NCBI GenBank assembly: GCA_900659855.1
Contig: CAACVI010000023.1
Coordinates: forward strand, 1-64,000
Origin: Candidatus Desulfarcum epimagneticum
GTDB lineage: Bacteria > Desulfobacterota > Desulfobacteria > Desulfobacterales > CR-1
Direction of reading: 5' to 3'
Length of the DNA: 64,000 bases
In this document: positions 24,421 to 33,189 of the stretch, in pieces
Layout of the letters: each line of letters starts with the position of its first letter
Position numbering within the stretch: position 1 is the stretch's first letter
Notes under the pieces: model-generated
What the model was told of the DNA's origin: nothing
The model's input: the letters and a program-made list of their open reading frames with translations, nothing else
Databases searched by the model: none
Made by a program: the position numbers and the translations under genes

Positions 24421-25137
24421 ATGACGCCGTTTGTCAAAGCGGCGCTTTTTTTGTTGTCGGGCTGTGTCTTGATCGCCGTTGCGGCCGGCGCGCTGGCGGC
24501 CAACAGCGCCCTGTATCCCTACTTTGGATTTCCATCCCAGGGCGCGCCCTCCCTGAACCTGGCGGCGGCGAATGTGTATTATGACAACGCCGTCAAAAGC
24601 ATTATTGAAAAAAATTGCGCCCGGTGTCATTCAGGGCCGGTCCGCAATTTGATGGACTATGACAGTTTAAGGGCCTATGCGGATAATGGAATATTAAAAG
24701 CCATGATCTCGCCCGGCGGCCCCATGAGCCGGTTTGCCGGAAATGACGCCGGGGTTGTTTTATCCTGGATTGACGGCGGCGCGCCGGAAAAACCCCCGGC
24801 GCCGACGCCGGCGGCCTTTTGGGATTTCGGCTTCCGCCCCGGACCCGGCGCCGGGCGAAACATTCCCTGCGGGCCCCAGGGCCGGAAGCCCTTTGTCACG
24901 AAACTGCCCTTAAATAAAATCACTTACGACAACACCATCAAGTTCGTTGTGGCCAGGGACTGTTTGGAGTGTCATTCCGGGAAGTTCAGAAATTTGACCA
25001 ACTACAGCGCCTTGAAATTTTACGTGGACAACGGTTTGCTGCAAACCCTTGTGAGCCCCGGGGGAGAGATGCACAGGTTCGCAGGCCCGGACACACGCTT
25101 TTTTATCGCATGGATGAATAATGGGGCGCCAAAATAG
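24421..25137 (+). CDS. Exported dihaem c-type cytochrome, magnetosome cluster
   Basis: 238 aa from the ATG at 24421 (nearby in-frame ATGs at 24394 and 24403 are alternatives). The N-terminal segment FVKAALFLLSGCVLIAVAAG is a signal or anchor. Two similar domains each hold one haem motif, CARCHSG and CLECHSG, and the same tail pattern (YDSLRAYADNGILKAMISPG versus YSALKFYVDNGLLQTLVSPG). The protein is thus an internal duplication. It probably transfers electrons in the periplasm-like magnetosome lumen, alongside the magnetochrome proteins downstream. Confidence 0.75.
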   Translation: MTPFVKAALFLLSGCVLIAVAAGALAANSALYPYFGFPSQGAPSLNLAAANVYYDNAVKSIIEKNCARCHSGPVRNLMDYDSLRAYADNGILKAMISPGGPMSRFAGNDAGVVLSWIDGGAPEKPPAPTPAAFWDFGFRPGPGAGRNIPCGPQGRKPFVTKLPLNKITYDNTIKFVVARDCLECHSGKFRNLTNYSALKFYVDNGLLQTLVSPGGEMHRFAGPDTRFFIAWMNNGAPK

Positions 25138-25149
25138 AGGGAAACAATT

Positions 25150-25512
25150 ATGGAAAACAATGGAAAAAGGCCCAGGCATATTATCGGCGGGGTTGTCGTA
25201 TTCGCGGCGGGTTTATTCCTCGGATTAAACAATATGCTTTATGTGGTTGAGTTTATCAAGGGCGCGCTTCAGCCTGTTTTCATCATTATGGGTCTGACCG
25301 CGGCGGCCGCGATTTTTCTTAACAAAGAGAACTCCCTGAGATGGCTGAACGCAGTGATCGCCCTTGTGTTTTTGCCGTTGGGCGTTTACGGCGTGTATGA
25401 TGAATATTATGCCACCATGGATTTTATCAATGGTTTCCTGCCGATTTTACTGGTCGTCGTCGGCCTTGTGGCCCTGGCCCACGGCATCAAACAGATCGGG
25501 AAGGAAAGTTAA
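25150..25512 (+). CDS. Tandem-duplicated MamI-like protein
   Basis: 120 aa. Two MamI units follow one another: residues 11-57 (GGVVVFAAGLFLGLNNMLYV, EFIKGALQPVFIIMGL) and residues 67-115 (IALVFLPLGVYGVYDEYYAT, FINGFLPILLVVVGLVAL). The second unit is very close to the single MamI at 23465. Four membrane segments are predicted. Its role is presumably like MamI at the magnetosome membrane. A GAGGGA site precedes the ATG. Confidence 0.7.
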   Translation: MENNGKRPRHIIGGVVVFAAGLFLGLNNMLYVVEFIKGALQPVFIIMGLTAAAAIFLNKENSLRWLNAVIALVFLPLGVYGVYDEYYATMDFINGFLPILLVVVGLVALAHGIKQIGKES

Positions 25513-25524
25513 AGAGGAAGAGAC

Positions 25525-26316
25525 ATGGGCATAACCGGCCAGTCCACGATTTCAAGCATCATCAACCGGGCTTATGGGAAAAAGTACAGGCTTAACCCCA
25601 ATGAATTCATCGCCCCGTCCGGACTTTCCCCATACGGGATAGGTTTAAGGTCCATTGGCGCCTTAAATCCGTTCAGGAGGCTCAAAACGCTTCACAAGGG
25701 TTATCTCATATTGGTCTCGGCGCTGGTTCTTATGTTTCTCAAAGCGGCCATTTCAGTCTATTATTTTAACATGCTTGTCAACACGCAGCAGAACATGCTC
25801 GCGGCCCATGGCAATGTGCAGGCGCTGGTGCAGCGAAGAAACGATATCGCCACCAATCTTTCCAAAGCGGTTCTGGATTATTCAAAACATGAGCGGGGCG
25901 TGTTCACCGCCGTGGTTTCTTTGAGAAAATTTTTCACTGAAAGCGGCGCCGGCGCCGCCGACACCTTAAAACAGCTCCAAAATTATTATAAAACGGCCGC
26001 CGGGGGCGCGGCCCCCCAAACCGGGATCACTGGAAACCCGGATATTCTGTCCGCGTTGTCAAAACTTGTGGCGGTGGCCGAGCAGTACCCGGATTTAAAA
26101 TTATCCGCCAACTTTGAAACCTTGATGGCGGCCCTGGTCCAGGTGGAGCAGGACCTGGCGAAACAACGGATAAAATTCAATCAGGAGGCGAACATATACA
26201 CGACCCTCATAACAAAAGTTCCGGGCAATCTTTTCGCCTGGGTGTTCGGCTTTAAAATCGTGGACTATTTTGAGGCGGATGACCAGGCCAAAGCATTCAG
26301 GGTGATAGGATATTAA
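25525..26316 (+). CDS. mamQ: MamQ, LemA-family magnetosome protein
   Basis: 263 aa. A membrane segment (YLILVSALVLMFLKAAISVYYF, about 55-76) is followed by the LemA helical bundle: FNMLVNTQQNMLAAHGNVQA, RRNDIATNLSKAV and LKLSANFETLMAALVQVEQD, and a C-terminal Phe-rich tail. MamQ is essential for magnetosome membrane formation in known species. The N-terminus has about 50 extra residues. A good GAGGAAG site precedes the ATG. Confidence 0.85.
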   Translation: MGITGQSTISSIINRAYGKKYRLNPNEFIAPSGLSPYGIGLRSIGALNPFRRLKTLHKGYLILVSALVLMFLKAAISVYYFNMLVNTQQNMLAAHGNVQALVQRRNDIATNLSKAVLDYSKHERGVFTAVVSLRKFFTESGAGAADTLKQLQNYYKTAAGGAAPQTGITGNPDILSALSKLVAVAEQYPDLKLSANFETLMAALVQVEQDLAKQRIKFNQEANIYTTLITKVPGNLFAWVFGFKIVDYFEADDQAKAFRVIGY

Positions 26317-26319
26317 GCA

Positions 26320-26820
26320 TTGAAGGATAGAGGACTCATAGACCAGATTTCCCTGTTCGGGGAAAAAGGGTGGAAGAAAAAAATTATTTTTTTGGCCTTT
26401 TTTTTCTGGCTGGGAACCGTGTACGCTCTTTATTCGGACTACAATATGGCCACAGGAAGCGGGAACCTTTCCATGGTCCTGTTCCTCCTTGCCAACACCT
26501 ATTTCCCGGCCAAGCGAATACGGCTTCGATATAAAGCCAGGCATACCCAGGGATTTTTTAACAGATTCCTGGTGTTTCATATATGGCTGAACACATCGGC
26601 TTTCGGCGTGGCCTGTTATCATTGCTATGTGTCGCTGTGGAGCAATCTCTGGCTGATGCTGGCGCTGGCGCTCATGGGCTGGCTGACCATCGGCGGCTTT
26701 TTAATGTGGATCCGCTTTAAACCGTCCAAGATGAAAAAGGGGATATACCTGCTGCACACCCAGCAAGTGGTTTTTTTTATTATGATTTATGCCATGTTAA
26801 AAGGGCATTATGTGATTTGA
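26320..26820 (+). CDS. Four- to five-span membrane protein with conserved-looking His, magnetosome cluster
   Basis: 166 aa, with TTG (26320) as the only credible start. Membrane segments contain or border histidines: FHIWLN, CYHCYVS, LLHTQQ and GHYVI. This resembles a small b-type haem or quinol-interacting membrane protein, but the ligands are inferred only. It lies between mamQ and a CDF transporter and may feed electrons to the haem proteins of the cluster. I do not recognise a named family. Confidence 0.55.
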   Translation: MKDRGLIDQISLFGEKGWKKKIIFLAFFFWLGTVYALYSDYNMATGSGNLSMVLFLLANTYFPAKRIRLRYKARHTQGFFNRFLVFHIWLNTSAFGVACYHCYVSLWSNLWLMLALALMGWLTIGGFLMWIRFKPSKMKKGIYLLHTQQVVFFIMIYAMLKGHYVI

Positions 26821-26836
26821 AAGGAAAAATCAAACC

Positions 26837-27013
26837 ATGCACCTGATCAAACTGATTGGGATTCTCATCGGCGTCGTGATTATTTTAGGGAGCATCAAGC
26901 TGTATAAAGAGGCTGAAAAAATTGAATTGCAGATTCAACGGGAAGAAGAAAACAAAAAAAAGTCTGACGGGCAAAACTCCGAAGACCCAGACAGTGAAGA
27001 GATGGATTTGTGA
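26837..27013 (+). CDS. Small single-span membrane protein
   Basis: 58 aa: MHLIKLIGILIGVVIILGSI forms one membrane segment. A strongly charged cytoplasmic tail follows, first basic/acidic mixed and then acidic (GQNSEDPDSEEMDL). An AAAGGA site precedes the ATG. Its stop overlaps the start of the next transporter gene, so both are coupled. Short anchors with charged tails are common in magnetosome clusters. Function unknown. Confidence 0.6.
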   Translation: MHLIKLIGILIGVVIILGSIKLYKEAEKIELQIQREEENKKKSDGQNSEDPDSEEMDL

Positions 27014-27942
27014 AACATAACGCCTGCAAAAAATGCATTGATTCGGTTGGAAACGTCAATGTCATCGGCAATGTGCTGATGATCGCCTTAAAGGGATACC
27101 TGGGGGTTGTCGGCGGATCCAAGGGGCTGATCGCCGACGCGATTCATTCCTGCGCGGACCTGCTGGCCACCATTGTCATGATCATCGGGCTTAAGATTTC
27201 AAACCGGGAAACAAGTCGTGAATATCCGTATGGATACGGCAAGGCCGAGCATGTGGTGGCCATTGTCATCTATATCTTCCTGTTTGTCATCGCCGGTTAC
27301 ATTATTTACGAAGGGGTTCTGGCCATTATCGAAGGCAGGGAGATTGTCCCCTGCGCCATCGCCGCGTGGGGGGCGGTCCTGTCCATTTTTATCAACGAGC
27401 TGATGTTTCGGCTCACGCACTGCGCCGGAACCCAGGCGAACAGCCCGGCCATCGTCGCCAAAGCATGGGAAACCCGGACCGATGTGTATTCATCCATCGC
27501 GGTGGTCATAGGCATTATCGGGGCCAGACTCGGATTTCATTTCATGGATCCTTTGGCCGCGGTGGTGGTGGGGCTGCTGATTTTCAGAACCTGTGTTGAA
27601 ATGACCCGGGAAGCCGTCCTTTCCCTGATGGACAGGATCCCCGAAGGTTTCAGCGTCGACGAGCTTCAAAAACGGATCGCCGCCAGGATTCAGGATATCG
27701 TGGTGGACATCGTGGATGTCAAGGTCAGAGACCTGGGGCCGGATCTTGAATATATTGTGAAAGCCATGGTTCCGGACTGCATCAGCATCGCCGAAGCTGA
27801 GAAGGTGAAAGATGAAATTCGAAGAGATGTGTCCGAGCTTGAGGAAAGAAAAACAGTTGTTGTGGTCCAGCTTCTGGCGTTTAACAATGATAAAAAACAG
27901 AATCAGACAGTCATAAAGAGGGAAGCCGATGAAACAGCCTGA
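27010..27942 (+). CDS. mamB: MamB/MamM-type cation diffusion facilitator, first copy
   Basis: 310 aa from a GTG at 27010. The N-terminal CKKC and the segment YPYGYGKAEHV are typical of MamB and MamM. The TM2 metal site DAIHSCAD is complete. In TM5 the pattern ETRTDVYSS keeps the Asp, but the usual His is replaced by Glu. NSPAIVAKAW matches the MamB block NSPAIIANAW that I recall. The C-terminal cytoplasmic domain (about 210-300) is present. It would move ferrous iron into the magnetosome. The MamB versus MamM assignment is uncertain. Confidence 0.75.
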   Translation: MKHNACKKCIDSVGNVNVIGNVLMIALKGYLGVVGGSKGLIADAIHSCADLLATIVMIIGLKISNRETSREYPYGYGKAEHVVAIVIYIFLFVIAGYIIYEGVLAIIEGREIVPCAIAAWGAVLSIFINELMFRLTHCAGTQANSPAIVAKAWETRTDVYSSIAVVIGIIGARLGFHFMDPLAAVVVGLLIFRTCVEMTREAVLSLMDRIPEGFSVDELQKRIAARIQDIVVDIVDVKVRDLGPDLEYIVKAMVPDCISIAEAEKVKDEIRRDVSELEERKTVVVVQLLAFNNDKKQNQTVIKREADETA

Positions 27943-29440
27943 ATTTGAATTTTGCATGGGCCACTTTAAAATAGCGATCGCTGTTTTAGCCGTTTTTATA
28001 GTGATCGTCTTGTATTGGGCCATGTCCACCTGCAAGATGGACCGGGTCAACCAGGAACAGGTTCTCACCCTCGCCGCGGCCGGGGCGCCCGCGGGCGGAA
28101 ATATCACCATGAAGGCCAAAATGACCCACAAGTACTGGGGCAATTGCAATATGTGCCATGTGACCGTTGATGTTCCCAAAAAACCCGTGTCCCAGGTGTT
28201 TCAAGGGCCTCCCATCTCGGTGAGCGCCAAAATGACCCACAAGTACTGGGGCAATTGCAATATGTGCCACCAGGTCTCAGGGGGTCTTAAACAGCGGTTT
28301 GCCCCGGCGCCGGCCGCGAAGGTTGCCGCGCTGGCGGCGGGCGCGCCTCCCCCCATCATGGCCAACGCCAAGCCCACGCATCCCGACTGGGGAACCTGCT
28401 CCAATTGCCACCAGATTTTAAAACCCGGCCAAAGGCGGGGCAGAGCCGCCGCGCTGGCGGCCTTCGCCAAATTTTCCGCCCGCTCCGTCGGGTTGGATCT
28501 TAAAAACGTCAATTCCGCTTTAATGGGAAAATGGGGGCTTTCAGATGAGGAGGGCGTCCTCGTGCTGACGGTTCATCCCGGCTCCATCGCCCAAAAGGCG
28601 GGATTTAAAAAGGGGGATGAAATCGTTCGGTTGAATGACGCCAGAATTGACACCATCCATGATTTTGATATCCAGCTTGCCTTGTCGAAACCCGATGACG
28701 TGGTGAAAGCGGCCATATACAGGGGGAGGAGAAGCAAAAATATTTTTATGGACTTAAAACCGCAAGGCAATCTTGCCGCAGCCACGAGCGCCCCCATGAC
28801 CCAGAACCGGATCGAGACCCTGGCGGAGCGATTCAATGTGCCCAAGACCCAGGCGGCTGTGGAACAGGCCCTGCGGCGGGCGCGGCCCGCGGCGGCGAAC
28901 GTTCCCATGACCCACAACCGGATCGAGACCCTGGCGGAGCGGTTCAATGTGCCCAAAACCCAGGCGGCTGTGGAGCGGGCCCTGCGACAGGCGCGGCCCG
29001 CGGCCCTGGCCAATTCCGGAAAGGTGATTGTGGCGGCCCTGGGGCCGGGCCTGTACAGTCAGACCTCGCTTAATTTTGAGAACAGCCCGTATTTCATTCT
29101 CTACGACCCGGTGACCCAGCAATATAAATCCCTGGTCAATCCAAATTACAACGACACCCGGGGCAATTCCAGACAGACCAGTCATTTGATGGTTGACCTG
29201 GGGGCCTCCAATGTCATCGCGGGCAGTTTCACATCCCGGAGCGCGGACACCCTGAGAATGCTTCGCCTGAATCTGTATTCCGGCGTGACAGGCGTGGTGA
29301 AAGACGTGTTAAATATGTACAAAAACGGACAGATACAGCAGACAAATATTCATGCGACCACAAGAGCCGGTTTTTTGCCGACTTTGCCGACTCCGCCGAC
29401 TCCGCCGGCGCCGGCCGGCGCCCGCGGCGCTATATTTTAA
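27929..29440 (+). CDS. Triple-magnetochrome, PDZ and NifX-like fusion protein
   Basis: 503 aa. One membrane anchor (about 13-32) is followed by three magnetochrome c-haem motifs: C73-C76-H77, C110-C113-H114 and C157-C160-H161. The first two lie in the identical context THKYWGNCNMCH. A PDZ domain spans about 185-278. Then a 37-residue tandem repeat (RIETLAERFNVPKTQAAVE, twice, about 289-362) precedes a NifX/NifB-type iron-cluster domain (KVIVAALGPGLYSQTS, then NLYSGVTGVVKDVL). MamP has magnetochrome and PDZ parts, but I know of no NifX part. It likely oxidises or handles iron at the growing crystal. Confidence 0.75.
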   Translation: MKQPEFEFCMGHFKIAIAVLAVFIVIVLYWAMSTCKMDRVNQEQVLTLAAAGAPAGGNITMKAKMTHKYWGNCNMCHVTVDVPKKPVSQVFQGPPISVSAKMTHKYWGNCNMCHQVSGGLKQRFAPAPAAKVAALAAGAPPPIMANAKPTHPDWGTCSNCHQILKPGQRRGRAAALAAFAKFSARSVGLDLKNVNSALMGKWGLSDEEGVLVLTVHPGSIAQKAGFKKGDEIVRLNDARIDTIHDFDIQLALSKPDDVVKAAIYRGRRSKNIFMDLKPQGNLAAATSAPMTQNRIETLAERFNVPKTQAAVEQALRRARPAAANVPMTHNRIETLAERFNVPKTQAAVERALRQARPAALANSGKVIVAALGPGLYSQTSLNFENSPYFILYDPVTQQYKSLVNPNYNDTRGNSRQTSHLMVDLGASNVIAGSFTSRSADTLRMLRLNLYSGVTGVVKDVLNMYKNGQIQQTNIHATTRAGFLPTLPTPPTPPAPAGARGAIF

Positions 29441-29455
29441 TGTAAGGGGCTTAAA

Positions 29456-31306
29456 ATGAAGAAAATCCCACATTTTGAAGTTTTTCTTGCGCCGGTGACC
29501 GTGCTGGCGTTCGCCGGTCTGTTGTCCCTGATGTATGGCTGGGTCGGCACCATGAACAGCCTGGGCCAGGAAACAAGAGAAACGCCGGAGGCGCCTGAGA
29601 CAAGAATTGTCGCCATGAACACCCAGGCGAATCCCATACCGGAAAGCATCGCCATCAACACGGGCATTGGAAATGGCCAGATGCGGCTCCTTGATGTCAA
29701 CGCTCCGGCCGTCCCAATGGGCGTGGGCGGCGCCGCCGGCCAGATGCGTTTTGTCGCCAATCAGCCCGCCCCTCGCCCGGAAGGGCTTTCAATCAACACG
29801 GGAATCGGAAACACGCGGATGTCGCTGAGGGACGTGAACACCGCTTTTCCCTCGGGAATCGGCGGGGCCCAGGGCCAGATTTTTTTGGCGGACACGCCGC
29901 CCTTTTCTTCGGGCGTCGGGGGAACCCGGGGTCAGATTCAATTCATCAACAACGCGGCGACAGCCCCCAGACCCTATCTCGGCCTTGAAGTCAGCGCCAT
30001 CAATGGCGCCATGGCCAGACAGATGGGGCTTCCCACAGGCGTCGGGGTTTACGTGAAGAGCGCCATACCCGGCTCCCCGGCCCGGAAGGCCGGATTTTCA
30101 AAAGGAGACATACTGATCAAGTGCGACTTGAAAAATGTGGGGTCCCTGGATCAGTTGAGCAAAATTATTTCCCTGCGCAAGCCCGGCGATGTCATCAAGT
30201 GCGTGGTCCTGACCCATAACGGAAGAAAAAAATCCTTTCACGCAAAATTGGCGGACGGCCCCACAGGGTTCAGACAGGTCGCGGCGGCCCGGGTCAATCA
30301 GAAGCTGTGGATTGGAATGGAAGTCCAGAATATTGACGCGGTGATGAGGCGCCAGATGAGCCTGCCGAAAAAAGGCGGCGTGATTGTCAGTTATCTTAAC
30401 GCCCATTCCCCGGCCGGCAGAGCCGGAATAAAAGTCGGGGATGTGGTTCGAAGGGTGAACGGCGTTCATATCAAGGAAGCGGAGCAGTTTAAAGCCACTG
30501 TGGCAAAGGCCCTGACAGGCAAGCCCCTGGAGCTGGTTCTTCTCCGGGGGGGGAAAACCGCCCGGGTCCGTCTCAACCCGGGACCCAGGCCCGCGGTCAC
30601 GCAAACCATACCCAAAGTGCCCGCGGCGGAAATGGTCGTGGAAGGCAGCTGGATCGGCATGGATGTGTCTGAGCTGAAACCGGGGGAAACAGCGGAATTC
30701 GGACTCCCGGCCGGCTCCCGGGGCATTGTGGTCAACGATGTGGAAAGCCCGCCCGCGACCACGGTGGGGTTCCAGACCGGGGATTTAATCACGGCGGTCA
30801 ATTCCACTCCCACCCCGACCATGAAGACATTTGTTTTGGCCACCAAAGGCCAGAGCGGGGCGGTGGTGGATATTCTAAGGGGCAACCGGCACATGTATAT
30901 CACGGTTCCGCCGCCCGGGTTCACCCAGCAGGGGACGCCGGTTAAACAGGGCCAGAATAATCCGCTGAAACAGGTGGCGGCCGTCATGCCCGGCCCCCAT
31001 GTCGTGGGGGTCTTGTCCGATCAAAATTCCCTTCGCGGGAACGTGAGCGATGAAAGCCGGGCCCGGTATTTGATTTTATTTGATCCCCAAAACAACAGAC
31101 ACACCAGCGTGAAGGTGGTCCCGGGAGAGCAAATCCGGGAAGTTTTATCCCGCCATCGCGCCACAACGCTGATTGTGGCCGGCATCGGGAACAGGGCGAA
31201 AAATTCCCTGACCGGGCACAGGTTAAAGGTGTACAGCGGGGTTTTAGGCAACGTGGTGGAAGCGTTTCAACTTTATCAGGCAGGCCGCCTTGTGGCGGCG
31301 AGGTAG
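29456..31306 (+). CDS. Triple-PDZ protein with C-terminal NifX-like domain, magnetosome cluster
   Basis: 616 aa. A membrane anchor (about 8-30) is followed by Gly-rich repeats of the type INTGIGN...L.DVN and GVGG..GQ (50-165). Three PDZ domains lie near 172-265, 283-375 and 395-475 (for example GSPARKAGFSKGDILIK and SPAGRAGIKVGDVVRRVNG). The C-terminus (about 500-610) is NifX-like (HRLKVYSGVLGNVVEAFQL). There are no haem motifs and no protease domain. It is therefore like the PDZ part of MamE separated from the catalytic part, fused to the same iron-cluster-type domain as its neighbour. It probably organises MamE-type proteases. Confidence 0.7.
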   Translation: MKKIPHFEVFLAPVTVLAFAGLLSLMYGWVGTMNSLGQETRETPEAPETRIVAMNTQANPIPESIAINTGIGNGQMRLLDVNAPAVPMGVGGAAGQMRFVANQPAPRPEGLSINTGIGNTRMSLRDVNTAFPSGIGGAQGQIFLADTPPFSSGVGGTRGQIQFINNAATAPRPYLGLEVSAINGAMARQMGLPTGVGVYVKSAIPGSPARKAGFSKGDILIKCDLKNVGSLDQLSKIISLRKPGDVIKCVVLTHNGRKKSFHAKLADGPTGFRQVAAARVNQKLWIGMEVQNIDAVMRRQMSLPKKGGVIVSYLNAHSPAGRAGIKVGDVVRRVNGVHIKEAEQFKATVAKALTGKPLELVLLRGGKTARVRLNPGPRPAVTQTIPKVPAAEMVVEGSWIGMDVSELKPGETAEFGLPAGSRGIVVNDVESPPATTVGFQTGDLITAVNSTPTPTMKTFVLATKGQSGAVVDILRGNRHMYITVPPPGFTQQGTPVKQGQNNPLKQVAAVMPGPHVVGVLSDQNSLRGNVSDESRARYLILFDPQNNRHTSVKVVPGEQIREVLSRHRATTLIVAGIGNRAKNSLTGHRLKVYSGVLGNVVEAFQLYQAGRLVAAR

Positions 31307-31319
31307 ACAGGATTTTTCA

Positions 31320-33152
31320 ATGCTGAGACACCTTTGCGCTTTAGTCCTTTTCATGCTTTCGGCGTCCCATGCCTGGCCGGCCCAGACAAGGGCCAATGAT
31401 CCGTTGCCCGGCTTGCAGGAAGACATCAACTCCGCCGTGGCGATTGTCAGGCCTTCGGTGGCGGGCATTGTGGCGCGGAAAAAAAGCGGCGCCGACGGGC
31501 CTGGCGGCGCTTTGCTGTGGTTTGACAGCATTGGCTCCGGAGTGATTTTGGATGAGCAGGGGCATATTTTAACCAATTACCATGTGGTGGACAACGCGCG
31601 AAAAATAGATGTGACTCTTTGGCGCTCGCCCCCCCACACTTATACGGCGACGATCATAAAAAAGGATCCCTCAATGGACTTAGCGCTGCTGAAAATACAA
31701 AGCGCCGACCGCCTTATCCCGGCTCGCTTCGGAGATTCTTCGAAGACCCGCATAGGCGATCTGGTCCTGTCTGTGGGCTCTCCATTCGGCTTTGATCACA
31801 CGGTGTCCATGGGGGCGGTCAGCGCCGCCAAAAGAGATCTGTTTATAAACGGCAAAACATATGCGGGCATGATTCAGACAGACGCCGTGATCAATGAGGG
31901 AAACAGCGGGGGGCCCCTGGTGGACATCCATGGCCGGGTTGTGGGAATCAACACGGCCATTTATTCCCCGGGCGCCGCCTATATCGGCATTGGATTCGCC
32001 ATTCCCATTAATCAGGCCAAACATTTTTTCACACCGTTCACCGGGGCCGTCCCCGCGGCTGTAAAATTTCCCGCCATCAATCCTTTGCATAAATTCCCCA
32101 TTGACATGAACAAAGGCAGGCCCAATGATTTTAACCACACCACTTTCAGGGACTGCGCGCAATGCCATATCATCCAGGTCAAAAGCCCCATGATTGTCGG
32201 GCATAAACGCCCCCATCCTTTTGTCGGCGCCTGCGACAAATGCCATATCGTGGAGCGGACCCATGCCACGGGAGCGCCCGTCACGGTGGCGGCCAGGGGC
32301 CCGGGAACCCTTGACTTGTCATACCACTCCGATTCCTGGTCTTTTTTCAAGCATATCCTGTTAAAGGCGCTGCCGCTGTTTTTCGTGTCCTCCATTATTT
32401 TTTCCCTCCTGGGACTGGGAGGAGGCTTTTTTTATGTGCCCATCCTCATCATGTGTCATCTGGATTTTCACACGGCCAGCACAACCAGCCTTTTGATGAT
32501 CACAACAGGCTCGCTGTCCGCGCTGTATGTCTTTAAAAAATCCGGGATGGTGGATCTCAAACTGGTCTCCGCGCTGGGGACGCCGGCCATGATCGGCTCT
32601 TTCGCGGGGGGCATTCTTTCAGACGCCTTTAATGTTTACACGCTGTATATCCTTTTTTCAATCACCCTGTTTGCCGCTTCATACATGATGGCGCAGGACA
32701 AAAAAATTCTGGAGGGCCGGTATTATCGGCTGGAGGCGAGTCCCCTGGTCATGCATCGGAGATTCAACGGGCACGAGTATTCCATTGATTTGGTTCTGGC
32801 GGGTTTCCTGGTGCTGTCTGTGGGGTTCTTAGGCGGATTGCTGGGCATCGCCGGGGGGTGGTTTCTGGTTCCCATGCTGGTTTTGCTGTTCTCCCTGCCC
32901 ATGAGAATCGCGGTGGCGACCTCTTCATTCATTGTGCCGCTGAACGGGCTCGCCGGTTTTGCGGGGCATGGATTTGTCGGGCACATCGACTGGCAGCTGG
33001 CGTTGCCCCTGTGCGCCCTGGCGGCCATTGGGGCCCAGATCGGGGCCCGGATTTCAATCAAAACCGAAACCAATGTGCTGCGGGTCATTTTCGCGTTTAT
33101 CCTGAGCCTTGTGGCGGTCTGGATGCTGACCAAGAACGTGTTTGTTTTTTAA
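31320..33152 (+). CDS. mamEO: MamE/MamO fusion: trypsin-like protease, two magnetochromes, TauE-like membrane domain
   Basis: 610 aa from the ATG at 31320 (signal MLRHLCALVLFMLSASHAW). The HtrA-type protease has an intact triad: H88 in NYHVV, D120 in SMDLALL and S196 in GNSGGP. Two magnetochrome haem motifs follow (C279-C282-H283 and C305-C308-H309). The last 270 residues are an eight-span TauE/SafE-type transporter domain (LLGLGGGFFYVPIL, GLLGIAGGWFLVPM) as in MamO. This architecture joins MamE catalysis with MamO transport. It should process magnetosome proteins and control crystal maturation. Confidence 0.85.
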   Translation: MLRHLCALVLFMLSASHAWPAQTRANDPLPGLQEDINSAVAIVRPSVAGIVARKKSGADGPGGALLWFDSIGSGVILDEQGHILTNYHVVDNARKIDVTLWRSPPHTYTATIIKKDPSMDLALLKIQSADRLIPARFGDSSKTRIGDLVLSVGSPFGFDHTVSMGAVSAAKRDLFINGKTYAGMIQTDAVINEGNSGGPLVDIHGRVVGINTAIYSPGAAYIGIGFAIPINQAKHFFTPFTGAVPAAVKFPAINPLHKFPIDMNKGRPNDFNHTTFRDCAQCHIIQVKSPMIVGHKRPHPFVGACDKCHIVERTHATGAPVTVAARGPGTLDLSYHSDSWSFFKHILLKALPLFFVSSIIFSLLGLGGGFFYVPILIMCHLDFHTASTTSLLMITTGSLSALYVFKKSGMVDLKLVSALGTPAMIGSFAGGILSDAFNVYTLYILFSITLFAASYMMAQDKKILEGRYYRLEASPLVMHRRFNGHEYSIDLVLAGFLVLSVGFLGGLLGIAGGWFLVPMLVLLFSLPMRIAVATSSFIVPLNGLAGFAGHGFVGHIDWQLALPLCALAAIGAQIGARISIKTETNVLRVIFAFILSLVAVWMLTKNVFVF

Positions 33153-33189
33153 CCGGATAAAAAAAACAAGAAAAAATATTGAAAAGCCA

